Positions 16,496-26,307 of a DNA stretch of 64,000 nt are shown here, piece by piece. Below the pieces are notes generated by a model. The model did no database searches, was not told the DNA's origin, and was given only the letters and a program-made list of their open reading frames with translations. The stretch is taken from positions 1,240,001 through 1,304,000 of the forward strand of contig JAIXWF010000013.1 in assembly GCA_027482185.1 (NCBI GenBank). Reading direction: 5' to 3'. The translations under genes were made by a program, and so were the position numbers. Every line of letters begins with the position of its first letter. The first letter of the stretch is position 1. This DNA comes from Opitutaceae bacterium. GTDB taxonomy: Bacteria; Verrucomicrobiota; Verrucomicrobiia; Opitutales; Opitutaceae.

Positions 16496-19225
16496 CTAGC
16501 GTCGGATCGTGGGGGCCGGGTCGGGCACGCGGTGCACGGTGCCGGCGATGACGCGGACGACCTCTTGGCCGGCGGCGTCGCGCAGACGGCACGTGAGTTC
16601 GAAGATGGTCGCCGGGGCCAGAGTCGGGATCGAGAGACGGATCCGGCGCGGGTCGGAGAGGACTGCGGCGCCGGTGACCGCGAGGGCGCGTTCGTTGATC
16701 CGGGGGCTGCCGTAGTTGGCGCTGCGCTTGAGTTCCCAGACTTTGAATCCGTAGCGGGAAAGTTCGGGCACGGCTTCGGCTGCGAGCGGTTCGCTGAACG
16801 TCAGTTCGATGCCGCCGGGGACGACGTGCCAGGCGGTGGGCAACGCGGCGGGGCGGCCGGTCGGCCGCAGGCGATAGAAGCCGCCTTCCTGTTCCGTCTG
16901 CGAGGTGGCCCAGGCCGATAGGCCGCAGAGATAGAGTTGGCCGTCGGTCGGATGGATCCGGCCGCGCATGATGCCGGTGGGGAAATCGGGAATCGGCAGA
17001 CGGCACAGCGCGCCTTGGGCGACGTCGCCGGTGCCGTCGGCCACCACAATTTCGATGCGGCCCTGGCCGTAGGACAAATTGACCAGGGCGCCGTCGAGCG
17101 TGCCCCAGCGCGGATGTTTGATCCAAAGGAGTTCGCCGGGGGAGCGGTCGATGGCCTTGTCGACCCAGAGCAGCGGCGGCGCCATGGCGGCATCGGAGGT
17201 ATCGGCCGGCGCGCCGTGGCTCCACAGGTTGCCGAAGAATTTGCCGGGGGTGACGCGGTTGATCCGGTTCATCGGCATCCAGTGGCCCTCCTGGTCGGTG
17301 ACGTAGAACGAACCGTCGGGATTGAGGCAGACGCCGTTGGCGGCGCGGAATCCGTTCGCGAGAATGTCGGTGCGGGTGCCGTCGGAGGAAATTTTCAACA
17401 ACGTGCCGTGCTGCGGGACCAACGGGGTCCGGGCGTGGCGCGCGCTCTTCGCGTAGTAGAAATTGCCGGCGGCATCGGTCTGCAGGCCCATCGCGAATTC
17501 GTGGAAGTGATTCGTGACCTGGTGGTCGCTGTTCACGTTCTCGTGGAAGTCGGCCTCGCCGTCGCCGTCGAGATCGCGGAGGGCCACGAGTTGGTCGCGG
17601 CACATGACGTGGACCGTGCCGGCGTGCACCTTGAGGCCGAGGGGCTGGAACAGGCCGGCGGCGATGCGGCGCCAACGGGTCGAGGACGCGGCGGCTTCGA
17701 GGCCGTCGACGCGCCACACGTCGCCGTCCCAGGTGCAGACAAACGCGGACTTGCCGTCGGGGCTGAAGTCGAGGCCGCTGGGACGGACGCGCGCGCGCCA
17801 TGGGTTGGTTTGCGGGAGCGTGAACCGTTCCCAGGCAAAGGCACCGCCGGTGTCGCTGCGCACGATCGGCGTCTCAATCACCTCGGGCCAACGCGCGGGA
17901 CCGCCGCGGGTGAACGGCGCAAGCTCCCTCGGCGCGGCGGCCGCGGCCAGGGCCTCGAGCCCGGCGGTGCCGGGGGCCGCCAGCCGTACCGCGAAACGCA
18001 GCGGGGTGGCCGCTGCGGGTACGTGGAGCACCACGAAATCGGAATCGGCGCGGAGGGTGACCGAGCGCGAACCCGAGAGCGCGGCCGACGTGCCGGCGTT
18101 TGCCACCCGCACGCGCAGGTCGCGGGACGATTTTCCGATTTCGAAGGTGCGGACGAAGACGGGACGGCCGCCCGCGTTTTCAAGGTCGTGGCTCTCGAGA
18201 ATCGCGGCGTCGCCGACGGCGTACGAGAAGACGACGCGGTCGCCGGAGCGGTAGAGACCGCGGAAGCGCTGGCGCGCACGCGGCAAAGGTCCGTAGCGCA
18301 GACCGTCCTCGCCGACGAGCCGCGGATCAGCGAAGTCGCCCGTCGCGGGATCGGCCCAGGCGGGAACGTCGGCGGTTTCCCAACTTGGCTCGCCGACCGT
18401 GCGCGGGTGGACGACGTGGCGGCCGTTGAAGTTGATGCCTTCCCAGTCGATGAAGCCGGCGCCGGTCCACGCGCCGGCGACGCGCAGCGTGTCGTGTTCG
18501 AAGACGAGCCAGGCTTGGCCCGCGGCCACCCCGCCGGAACCGGAATCGAGCCGGACGGCGATGCCTTTGTAGGCCAGATTGGAGCCGGGGGTGATGGTAT
18601 CGAGGGCGTTGCCGGGCAACTTGGCGGCGGCGGCGCGGCGAGCGGAATCGGCCAACTCGAACGTGCCGGTGAGAAAGGAGCCGTAGTCCATGTCGCGCCA
18701 CGGCTCGCGTTTCACCGGCACGGGGCCGGTTGTGCGACCCTTGGGGAGGCCGGCGAGGTAGGCGGGCGTGACGGCGAAGAGCTGCGCGGGATTGCGGTCG
18801 CGGAGGTAGGTTTCGCGAATGTAGTGGATGACGTCGTACTTTTCGCGCGGCACGAGTTGCACCTGCGGCGGCATCTGGCGCCAGCCGCGGGTCAGAGTCC
18901 GGTACATCGTCAACGGATCCGCGCCGTGGGCAAATTTGCCCTCGGCGAAACGCAGCGCTGCGGGCAGGGAGCCGGCGAGATTCAGGTCGCCGTGGCAAGC
19001 GTGGCAGACCTGCTGGTAGATCTTTTCGCCGCGGGCGAGGGCGGCCTTGTTCCAGCCGCCGATCAGGCCGGCGTGGTCGAGGTCGCGTTCGTAGTCGGGC
19101 AGGGCGGATTCCGGCAGCAGTGGTTCGCCCGGAGGCAACGTGGAGTCCTGCGCGAAGCCGGGCGTGAAGCCGGCGACAACGAGGACGAGGGCGGCCAGGG
19201 CCGCGGGGCGGGGGCGGAAAAACAT
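16496..19225 (-). CDS. Secreted cytochrome c / beta-propeller protein (DUF6797-like)
   Basis: A 909-residue exported protein. A signal peptide ends near GFAQ. A cytochrome c domain follows, with the haem motif C74-H-A-C77-H78 and a distal-Met candidate in WRQMPPQVQLV. The middle (about 150-430) is a beta-rich carbohydrate-binding-like region, and the part from about residue 450 resembles the PQQ/NHL propellers seen in Verrucomicrobiota and Planctomycetota haem proteins (DFSPDGKSAFVCTWDGDVWRVDGL, GFRAANGVCLNPDGSFYVTDQ). Its ATG overlaps the stop of the FAD oxidoreductase gene (TGATG), which suggests a functional pair in which the dehydrogenase passes electrons to the haem protein. The family name is from memory and less certain than the domains. 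Confidence 0.75.
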   Translation of the reverse strand: MFFRPRPAALAALVLVVAGFTPGFAQDSTLPPGEPLLPESALPDYERDLDHAGLIGGWNKAALARGEKIYQQVCHACHGDLNLAGSLPAALRFAEGKFAHGADPLTMYRTLTRGWRQMPPQVQLVPREKYDVIHYIRETYLRDRNPAQLFAVTPAYLAGLPKGRTTGPVPVKREPWRDMDYGSFLTGTFELADSARRAAAAKLPGNALDTITPGSNLAYKGIAVRLDSGSGGVAAGQAWLVFEHDTLRVAGAWTGAGFIDWEGINFNGRHVVHPRTVGEPSWETADVPAWADPATGDFADPRLVGEDGLRYGPLPRARQRFRGLYRSGDRVVFSYAVGDAAILESHDLENAGGRPVFVRTFEIGKSSRDLRVRVANAGTSAALSGSRSVTLRADSDFVVLHVPAAATPLRFAVRLAAPGTAGLEALAAAAAPRELAPFTRGGPARWPEVIETPIVRSDTGGAFAWERFTLPQTNPWRARVRPSGLDFSPDGKSAFVCTWDGDVWRVDGLEAAASSTRWRRIAAGLFQPLGLKVHAGTVHVMCRDQLVALRDLDGDGEADFHENVNSDHQVTNHFHEFAMGLQTDAAGNFYYAKSARHARTPLVPQHGTLLKISSDGTRTDILANGFRAANGVCLNPDGSFYVTDQEGHWMPMNRINRVTPGKFFGNLWSHGAPADTSDAAMAPPLLWVDKAIDRSPGELLWIKHPRWGTLDGALVNLSYGQGRIEIVVADGTGDVAQGALCRLPIPDFPTGIMRGRIHPTDGQLYLCGLSAWATSQTEQEGGFYRLRPTGRPAALPTAWHVVPGGIELTFSEPLAAEAVPELSRYGFKVWELKRSANYGSPRINERALAVTGAAVLSDPRRIRLSIPTLAPATIFELTCRLRDAAGQEVVRVIAGTVHRVPDPAPTIRR

Positions 19226-20844
19226 CACGGCTGCAGAATCTGTTTCGCGGCGAGCAGCCGCTCGCGCAAGACCGGATACGGCAGGTCCTGCACGCCGACG
19301 TCCCGGTCGAGCGCCGCCCCGGCCGCGAGGGCGGCGCTGTGGCCGAGGGCCATGAAAACGGGCTCCATGCGGATCGAGCCGTGGGCAACGTGGGTCGCGG
19401 AAACGCAGATCGGCACCAGCAGATTTTCGCACTCCCCGCGGCGCGGGACGATCGCACGGTAGGAGATACCGTAGGGCTTGGGCGGGACGCGCCAGATGAC
19501 GCCGTCGCTGAGCGCGAAACCGCGTTCGGTGACGAAGTGCTGGACGACGTGGGAATCCATGCCGAAGGAGCCGAGGCCGACGGGATCGGGGGCGGCGCGT
19601 TTCCCTTCGCAGTCGTGCTGGGTCATCACGTAGTCGCCGACCATGCGGCGGGCTTCGCGGATGTAGATCATGTAGGGCCAGCCGCCGTTGTCGGTGAACT
19701 CGTCCTTGCTCAGTCCGTAGGCGGCGACCTTGGTCCGGATCGCCGCGGGCACGCGTGGGCTGTGGGCGAGGGTCCAGAGGAAGCCGCGGATGTAGGTCTC
19801 GTGCTCGCGTTCGATTTCGCGGCGGCGGGCGTAGTCGGCCTCGGGGTAGTCCCAATTGGCGCCGGGCAGATCGGAGCCGACGGCGTGCATGTTGTTCCAA
19901 TCGACTTTGGAGCCGCGGCCGGCGAGCGGTTCGATGAGAGCCGGCAGGCGCGGGTCGCCCGCCTCGAAATTGCGCAGAAGCAATTCGTGGTCGATCTCGC
20001 GGTAGCCGGGCGGTTTTTCAATCGGGATGCGCAGCGCGGGATCGGTCGTGAGACAAACGCGGTAGTTGTAAGCCTGGATCTTTCGGTCGCCTTGGCCGTT
20101 GGCGAGGCCTTCGATGCGGAAGACATAGGGCAGGAGGCCGCTGGCGGGATCGCCGGGCCGGACGTAGGGATCGACGTCCTTGATGAAATGGTCCTTGTCG
20201 CGCTGCGTGTAGTGGACGCGCGGCTGGGTGTCGCCGCGGCGGACGCCGGCCATGTCTTCGCCGTACTGCGATTCCGCTTCGCGGCCGACGGTGTAGCTCA
20301 CGCCGGCGGCGGCCATGAGGTCGCCGACATAGGTGGCATCGATGAACATGCGGCCGCGGTAGGTCTTGCCGGACAGCGTGGTAATCGCGGCGATCCGTTT
20401 GCCGGCCATGGTCACGCCTTTCCCCGGGGTGCGGTCGAGGACCTCGTTGTAGACGACGGTGAGGCCGGCGTCGGCGATCATTTTCTCGAAGACGCGCCGG
20501 CCGACGTGCGGCTCGAAACTGCGGATGTATTTCTCGCCGTAGGCCGCGGCGATGGCGTCGTAGAATTCGGACGCGATGCCGCCGAAAGTGTTGCGCTTGC
20601 CGAGGAAGTCGCTGGCGCCGAGCCCGCTGGCGCTCATGCCGCCCGGGAAACCCGTGGGATTGACGAGAATCACGGAACGGCCCTCGCGTTGGGCCGAGAT
20701 CGCCGCGGTAACGGCGCCGGAGGAATCGCCGTAGACGACGACATCGTAGATCGGCGGATTGACCGTGGCGTTGGCCGGAGCGGCCGAGGCGGGGACGGCG
20801 GCGAGAGCAAGGACGAGCAGTGTGGGCAGCAGGCGGGGGTTCAT
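19225..20844 (-). CDS. Exported FAD-dependent oxidoreductase
   Basis: A 539-residue flavoprotein with an N-terminal signal peptide (LLPTLLVLALAAVPASAA). The FAD-binding dinucleotide fold reads YDVVVYGDSSGAVTAAISA, a variant of the GxxxxGxxxA pattern in the FAD_oxidored family, followed by FIDATYVGDLMAAAGV, a strong family signature. The C-terminus has RMEPVFMALGHSAALAAGAAL, also typical. Its stop overlaps the start of the cytochrome c gene. The substrate is unknown; the operon suggests a sugar or glycan-derived compound. Confidence 0.85.
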   Translation of the reverse strand: MNPRLLPTLLVLALAAVPASAAPANATVNPPIYDVVVYGDSSGAVTAAISAQREGRSVILVNPTGFPGGMSASGLGASDFLGKRNTFGGIASEFYDAIAAAYGEKYIRSFEPHVGRRVFEKMIADAGLTVVYNEVLDRTPGKGVTMAGKRIAAITTLSGKTYRGRMFIDATYVGDLMAAAGVSYTVGREAESQYGEDMAGVRRGDTQPRVHYTQRDKDHFIKDVDPYVRPGDPASGLLPYVFRIEGLANGQGDRKIQAYNYRVCLTTDPALRIPIEKPPGYREIDHELLLRNFEAGDPRLPALIEPLAGRGSKVDWNNMHAVGSDLPGANWDYPEADYARRREIEREHETYIRGFLWTLAHSPRVPAAIRTKVAAYGLSKDEFTDNGGWPYMIYIREARRMVGDYVMTQHDCEGKRAAPDPVGLGSFGMDSHVVQHFVTERGFALSDGVIWRVPPKPYGISYRAIVPRRGECENLLVPICVSATHVAHGSIRMEPVFMALGHSAALAAGAALDRDVGVQDLPYPVLRERLLAAKQILQP

Positions 20845-20857
20845 GGACGGGAAGGAA

Positions 20858-22216
20858 TTATCTGCGGCCGACGCCGGCGAGCCAGGTGCGGTGCAGCGCC
20901 GTGAGTTCGTCGACCAGCGACGGCTGCGCGGCGAGGAGATTGTCTTTTTCGCCGAGGTCGCGGCCGAGGTGATGGAGCGCGCGGGGTCGGTCGCCTTCGC
21001 CGATCAGTTTCCAATCGCCGCGGCGGACGGCCCAGGCATTGCCGAAAAGCCAATGGATCGGACGCGGTGCGAGCGGGCCGGTGCCGCGGAGCAACGGCAT
21101 GAGGTCCGTGCCGTCGATGGTGAGGTCCGCCGGGAGCGACGCGCCGGCCAAGCGGGCAAAGGTGGGCAACAGGTCCATCGACGCCGCGGTGGAGTCGGTC
21201 ACTCCGCCCGGCGCGATCACGCCCGGCCAGACAGCGATGAACGGCACGCGGTGACCGCCCTCGTGCATGCCGCCCTTCCGGCCCTGCAGCGGGCGGTTGG
21301 CGGGGACGCCGCGCGGGGCGGCGGCGCCGTTGTCGGAACAGAAAATCAGCAGCGTGTCGCGCTCGAGGCCGTGGGTGCGCAGCGCCGCGGCGACGGCGCC
21401 GACGGAGGCGTCGAGGCCCTCGATCATTTCCCGGTAGGCTTCGGCCGGAGGCAAGGGCCGGGCCGGATCGCGGCTCTGCCAGGGGTCGTGGGGCGCCGCG
21501 TGGGTCAGATAGAGGAAGAACGGCTGCGTGCGGTGGCGCGCGATGAACTCCGTGGCATGGCGCGTGAGCAGTTCCGTGGTGTAGCCGGATTCGGGCGCGA
21601 GCGTTTTGCCGTGCCACCAATCCGGTTCCTTGCGGCCGTAGCCGGCCACGTGGGTGTGGTAGTCGACGTTGCCGCCCATGAAACCGCGGAATTCGTCGAA
21701 GCCGAAATTGAGCGGATGGAATTTGAAATCGTAGCCGAGGTGCCATTTGCCGACGAGGGCGGTGCGGTAACCGGCCGAGCGCAGCACGGCGGGCAAAGTG
21801 AGCTCGGCGGGCGAAATTCCCCAGGCCCAACGTTGGGCGGGGTTGGCCTGGCGCTGGGCGCGGTAGTCGGGGGAAAGGTCCTCGTCGGGCACCCAGGCGC
21901 AGCGCTGCGGATAGCGTCCGGTCAACAAGGCGGCGCGCGTGGGCGAGCACATCGGGCCGTTGCTGTGGAAATCCGTAAAACGCAGGCCGGCGGCGGCGAG
22001 TCGATCGAGGTGCGGCGTGCGTGCGTCGCCGCCGTAGCAACCGAGCGAACCGTAGCCGAGATCGTCGGCCATGATCAGGACGACGTTGGGCGGCGAAGCG
22101 GGCGCGGCGGCCGCCGCGAAGGCAGCCGCCGGCCAAACCGACATGGCCCAGCCGGCGAGCGCGGCGCTCCAAAGCCGCCGTAGGGAATGGGCGAAAGACG
22201 ACGAACTCGCGGTCAC
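20858..22216 (-). CDS. Secreted sulfatase (S1 family, arylsulfatase type)
   Basis: A 452-residue sulfatase. After a signal region come NVVLIMADDLGYGSLGCYG (metal-binding DD at 51-52) and the signature MCSPTRAALLTGRYPQR with C90 as the formylglycine precursor. ALVGKWHLG and SDNGAAAPRG are the expected downstream active-site blocks. It lies 13 bases upstream of the FAD oxidoreductase gene and 40 bases after the TonB receptor. No sulfatase-maturing enzyme is encoded in the window. Confidence 0.92.
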   Translation of the reverse strand: MTASSSSFAHSLRRLWSAALAGWAMSVWPAAAFAAAAAPASPPNVVLIMADDLGYGSLGCYGGDARTPHLDRLAAAGLRFTDFHSNGPMCSPTRAALLTGRYPQRCAWVPDEDLSPDYRAQRQANPAQRWAWGISPAELTLPAVLRSAGYRTALVGKWHLGYDFKFHPLNFGFDEFRGFMGGNVDYHTHVAGYGRKEPDWWHGKTLAPESGYTTELLTRHATEFIARHRTQPFFLYLTHAAPHDPWQSRDPARPLPPAEAYREMIEGLDASVGAVAAALRTHGLERDTLLIFCSDNGAAAPRGVPANRPLQGRKGGMHEGGHRVPFIAVWPGVIAPGGVTDSTAASMDLLPTFARLAGASLPADLTIDGTDLMPLLRGTGPLAPRPIHWLFGNAWAVRRGDWKLIGEGDRPRALHHLGRDLGEKDNLLAAQPSLVDELTALHRTWLAGVGRR

Positions 22217-22256
22217 GGGGCGGGGCCGGGATTGCGGGGCGACGCGCGAAACGCGA

Positions 22257-25256
22257 TCAGAACGCGACGGTCGTCGTGACGGCCAGTTTGCGCGGGGAGT
22301 TGAGCCATTGCGCGTAGCGCAGCGTGCCGTTGGTGGCGCGGACGAGGTAGACGACTTCGTTCGCGTCGAGGAGATTGGAGATGTTCACCTGAAGCGTGGT
22401 GCGAATCTTGCCGATGGGTTTGAAGCGGTAGACGGCGAACACGTCGTGCAGCAGACGGTCGGGGAAGTAGTACATCTTCCGTCGGCCGGCATCGGCGGCA
22501 TCGGTGTACATGTAGCCGCGCTGGTTGTCGCGCAGGCTGCTGCTGAGGCCGAGGACGAGCCCGCGGAGTTTGCCCTCGGTGAACTGGTAGCGGTTGATCA
22601 GGCTGTAGCTGCGCTCGGCGTAGCCGAAGGTCTTTTCGCCCGCCCGGCGCACGATGAGCGAGCCGCCGGAGGGGGAGGTGAAGCCGAGTTGATGCTGCGA
22701 CAGCGGAAGTCCGGTGACGCCGGTGCCGACGCCCGGAACGAGGAGGCGGAGCGCCTGGGCGTTGAGGATCTGGCCGGATTCCGGGTCGAGTTGCGCGACG
22801 TAGGGACTCGCCGGATCCTTGAGCATCGCGAGCGAGAGAGGGATCGGGGCGGAGGCCGGATTGGCGGGATCGGAAGGGACGAGCAGGGGTGTGACGGCGC
22901 CGCCGGCTGCGCGGACGCCGACGACGGTCTGGCCGTTGACGGTCGTGGTGTTGAATTGGTCGTTGTAGAACTGGGGCAGGTCGACGTCCGTGCGTTCGCT
23001 GCCGTTGGCCGTGGCGAAGTTCACGCGGATCTCCCAGCCTTTGCGCGGCCGCGCGGAGAGGGTGAGGTTGTAGCCGTCGGACGTTTTGCTGTACGTGTAG
23101 GACGGGCCGCCGTTGCGGCCGTTGATGCCGTCGGGATCGACATCGTTGCGGTTGCCGATCGTGGCGGTGAAATTCTGGGCCTCGGACCGGTAGTAGTTGA
23201 AATTGCCCGAGACGCGGTCGTCCCAGAGCCCGAACTTGAGACCGATGTCTTTGCTCACGCCTTTGCCCGGCGGCAGGGGCTGGTTGAAGATGTCGCGGGT
23301 GGTGTCGAAGTTGATCTTGGCGTTGGTCGCATAGTTGAGCGAAAGGCGGACGCCTTTGAGCGGCGTGTCGATGACGGCGCCGGTGGTCAGGCTGTCGTAG
23401 GAAATCGGGCCGCGCTTCAGGCCGGTGTTGGTGCGGAGGCCGGCGGCTTCCTCGGTGCGGTAGCCGACCATGGTGTCGATGCGGCTCTTCCACCATTCGC
23501 TGAAGAGGCTGAAACCGTAGCTGCGTTCGTCGACGTCCTCGTGCGAGTAACCGGTGACGGTGCTCTGGCCGGTGGCGGCGTTGATTGGGCCGGAGAGGCC
23601 GAGGGGATTGCCCGCGGTGGGCGGGACGGCGCCGGCGAAGACCTGGGGCTGCGACACGTAGGTTTTGCCGTTGGGGTGGAGGAGGGAGGAGAAGGGCCAC
23701 TTCTTGCCGCCGACGAGGCCGGTGGGATTGATGGGCACCCAGATCGACGGAATCGGAATGCGGCCGGAGTCGGCCAACGCGATCTGCGCGGGATTCACAG
23801 GGACGTTGCCGGAGGCGTCGGCCTCGTAGAAACGCCAGAGATCCTGGTTGGTCCAGGATTCCATGTCCTGGAAAAACGCACTGGCCTGGTGCGAGCCCCA
23901 GCGGCCGAGGTTCTTTTGGTAGGCCACGGCGGCGCGGTAGCCGCGGGCGCCGGTGTGGAACGGATTCAGCACCGGGAAATTCATGTTGAACGCCCACTTC
24001 GTCCCGACCTGGCCGGTGGCGGGATCGACGTAGAGGTTGCCCGCGGCGCCGGGGGCGAAGATCGAGTTGTTGGCGGTGGAGAGGGCGTTGTTGACGCGGG
24101 CGTCGTGGCCGTAGCGCACCTGCACACCGAGGCCCTCGGCGAGCTTGGCTTCGGCGACGACGGACTTGCTGAGATTCTTGAACGCAAACGCGTAGTAGGG
24201 GCCGAAGAGGGTGTCGGCTTTGGTGACGTCGATGACGCCGCCGGTCAGCGCGCCGACGTTCGGGAACGCGGCAAGGTAGCGGGTGCTCTGGTTGTCCACG
24301 CGTTCGCCGGTCGGCAACAGGAGCGACAGCGGGGCGCGCACGATGCCGGAATTGGGATAGGTCGTGTCGCGGACGAGGTGGCGCCATTCGCCGCGGACCT
24401 CGAGGTTCTTCCAGGGCCGCACCGTTGTCGCGAGCGTGAGGCCTTCGTTGAGCTGGCGGTTGGCGGGACGGAAATACTTCGTGTCGCCTTGGACCGCGTT
24501 GACGCGGAAACCCCAGTATCTGAAACCGGCGCCCACATCGACGGTGTAGCGGCGGCTGCCCTCGGAATCGGCGGAGGCGGAGAGCGTGCCGCGCAGCGGG
24601 CGGTCGAGCGCGGCGCGTTTGGAATTGGTGGTGATGACGCCGCCGGCGTCGCCGGAACCGAAGAGCAGGGAGTTGGAGCCGCCGAGGGCGTCGACGCGCT
24701 CGACGTCGTACGAATCCATAAGCGCGGTGTCGGCGCGGAGGAAACCGTCGCGGCGGGGATTGTTGATCGTGAGCCCGCGCATGGTCATGCTCTTCGGGTC
24801 CTGACGGTCGCCCTCGAGGTCGCCGCGGACCTCTTCGTTGCCGCCGGCGATGATGGCGGAGCCGAGGCCGCCGAGTTTCGAAAGCATCTCGGTCATGTCG
24901 ACGACGCCGAGTTCGTCCATCAGCTGGCGGTTGAAAACTTTGGCGTCGAGGGGGGTCTTGCCGAGGGCGGTGTTGGTGCCGGTGACGGAATTCGTATTCA
25001 TCGCCTGGTAGGTGTCGGACGCGTCGGCGACGACCTCGAAGGGAGTGAGGGCGACGATGCCGTTCGCCGGGGCAGCGTTTCCGGCGGCGGCCTGGGCGGC
25101 GAGTTCGTCGGGATCGAGGCGGCCGTTCTTGTTCGCATCCCAGCGGGCGAGGGTGGCGGGGTCGACGGGCGCGGGGGCGGTCTGGGCCGACCCGGGCAGG
25201 CCGGGCAAGAAGCAGGCGGCAACGGCGAGGAGACGAAGGCGGTGGGGGGCGGACAT
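22257..25256 (-). CDS. TonB-dependent receptor with N-terminal EF-hand
   Basis: A 999-residue outer-membrane receptor. After the signal peptide (CFLPGLPGSAQ) comes a canonical EF-hand loop, D40-A-N-K-N-G-R-L-D-P-D-E51, then the VALTPFEVVADAS element typical of Verrucomicrobial receptors. The plug domain (LLFGSGDAGGVITTNSK) and a long beta-barrel follow, ending in a terminal aromatic Phe. It heads the leftward sulfatase/oxidoreductase unit and is divergent from an AraC-type regulator 75 bases away, which probably controls it. It probably imports a sulfated oligosaccharide (inference). The frame is open well upstream but without receptor sequence. Confidence 0.9.
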   Translation of the reverse strand: MSAPHRLRLLAVAACFLPGLPGSAQTAPAPVDPATLARWDANKNGRLDPDELAAQAAAGNAAPANGIVALTPFEVVADASDTYQAMNTNSVTGTNTALGKTPLDAKVFNRQLMDELGVVDMTEMLSKLGGLGSAIIAGGNEEVRGDLEGDRQDPKSMTMRGLTINNPRRDGFLRADTALMDSYDVERVDALGGSNSLLFGSGDAGGVITTNSKRAALDRPLRGTLSASADSEGSRRYTVDVGAGFRYWGFRVNAVQGDTKYFRPANRQLNEGLTLATTVRPWKNLEVRGEWRHLVRDTTYPNSGIVRAPLSLLLPTGERVDNQSTRYLAAFPNVGALTGGVIDVTKADTLFGPYYAFAFKNLSKSVVAEAKLAEGLGVQVRYGHDARVNNALSTANNSIFAPGAAGNLYVDPATGQVGTKWAFNMNFPVLNPFHTGARGYRAAVAYQKNLGRWGSHQASAFFQDMESWTNQDLWRFYEADASGNVPVNPAQIALADSGRIPIPSIWVPINPTGLVGGKKWPFSSLLHPNGKTYVSQPQVFAGAVPPTAGNPLGLSGPINAATGQSTVTGYSHEDVDERSYGFSLFSEWWKSRIDTMVGYRTEEAAGLRTNTGLKRGPISYDSLTTGAVIDTPLKGVRLSLNYATNAKINFDTTRDIFNQPLPPGKGVSKDIGLKFGLWDDRVSGNFNYYRSEAQNFTATIGNRNDVDPDGINGRNGGPSYTYSKTSDGYNLTLSARPRKGWEIRVNFATANGSERTDVDLPQFYNDQFNTTTVNGQTVVGVRAAGGAVTPLLVPSDPANPASAPIPLSLAMLKDPASPYVAQLDPESGQILNAQALRLLVPGVGTGVTGLPLSQHQLGFTSPSGGSLIVRRAGEKTFGYAERSYSLINRYQFTEGKLRGLVLGLSSSLRDNQRGYMYTDAADAGRRKMYYFPDRLLHDVFAVYRFKPIGKIRTTLQVNISNLLDANEVVYLVRATNGTLRYAQWLNSPRKLAVTTTVAF

Positions 25257-25331
25257 GGGTGGTCGAGAGTAGCAGGCGTCGACCGGCGCAAGAAATGGAC
25301 AATCGGGGATAAACCTGTATTTTTGCGGCCA

Positions 25332-26276
25332 ATGAGTCGGACGAAAAAGGAAACCGTCCCGCCGGCGACCGGGATGCATGCGGCGGTCTGCCGTGCCGGT
25401 GCTTTCCAATTCGCCGCGGAGCAGCGTTTCACCAACGGCTGCGTGCAACGCCGGGGGTTGTTTTGGTGCAAAAGCGGACGCGGCAGTTTCGTCGTCGACG
25501 GCCGGGAGTACCCGTTGGAACCCCAGGACCTGTACGTCCTGCCGTGGGGCCGGAAGATCTCCTATCTGCCGTCGGCAAGAGAACCGATGTTCACCACGCA
25601 TGTGCATCTCGTGCCTTGGTACCGGCCCGGCGCGCGTTGGGTGGCGAACGTGCCCCACGAGCGGGGCGAGGCGGGCTTTGATTCGCCGGACCGGCGCGAT
25701 GCGGACTGGCCCGGGCTGGGCGGCGTCGTGCGCCTGCGGCTGGAGGCGGACCGGTCGCTGGCGCGGCTGATCGACTTCGCCGTGCGCTGGTACCTGCACT
25801 CGCCGCGGGACGAGGCGGAAGCGCGCGCGCTGGGCCTGCTGCTGGTGCGCGAAGTACTGCGGCAGGCGGCGCAGACGGTGGTCCCGGCCCGGAGCCGCCC
25901 GGAGGAACTGGAGCGGCTGCTGGTGCAGGTCGAACGCGGATTCCAACTCGGGCCGCGGATCGGCGAAATGGCCGCGTTGGTCGGGCGCAGCCGATCGCAC
26001 GTGCTGAAGCTGTTCCGGCGGCACCTCGGCGTATCGGCGAAGCAGTACGTGATCGCGCGGCAGCTGCAGGAGGCGCGCGAGTTGCTGCTGGGCACGACGC
26101 TGCCGATCGCCGAAGTGGGCAAGGCGGCGGGACTCGCCGATCCCTACCACTTCTCGAAGCTGTTCCGGCGGCACGTCGGGTTGTCGCCGCGGGCCTTCCG
26201 CGCGGCACAGGGGCCGTTCGCCGCGCGGCCCGAGCCGTCGCGCCACCGCCGCTCGCCGCCCGGCCGATGGACCTGA
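25332..26276 (+). CDS. AraC-family transcriptional regulator
   Basis: A 314-residue regulator with an N-terminal cupin-like sensor (CVQRRGLFWCKSGRGSFVVDG, YPLEPQDLYVLPWG) and a C-terminal double helix-turn-helix of AraC type (IGEMAALVGRSRSHVLKLFRRHLG and LPIAEVGKAAGLADPYHFSKLFRRHVGLSP). It is divergent from the TonB receptor with a 75-base shared promoter region, so it likely senses a glycan product and activates that operon. An upstream open frame continues through the whole receptor on the opposite strand and is not coding. Confidence 0.9.
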   Translation: MSRTKKETVPPATGMHAAVCRAGAFQFAAEQRFTNGCVQRRGLFWCKSGRGSFVVDGREYPLEPQDLYVLPWGRKISYLPSAREPMFTTHVHLVPWYRPGARWVANVPHERGEAGFDSPDRRDADWPGLGGVVRLRLEADRSLARLIDFAVRWYLHSPRDEAEARALGLLLVREVLRQAAQTVVPARSRPEELERLLVQVERGFQLGPRIGEMAALVGRSRSHVLKLFRRHLGVSAKQYVIARQLQEARELLLGTTLPIAEVGKAAGLADPYHFSKLFRRHVGLSPRAFRAAQGPFAARPEPSRHRRSPPGRWT

Positions 26277-26307
26277 TGGCGCCCGCAGTTGGGCGGAGGC
26301 GCGGGAG

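Noticed and set aside
22071-25331. Long + strand frame leading into the AraC gene
   Set aside because: Only the part from 25332 has regulator motifs; the rest mirrors the TonB receptor on the other strand.
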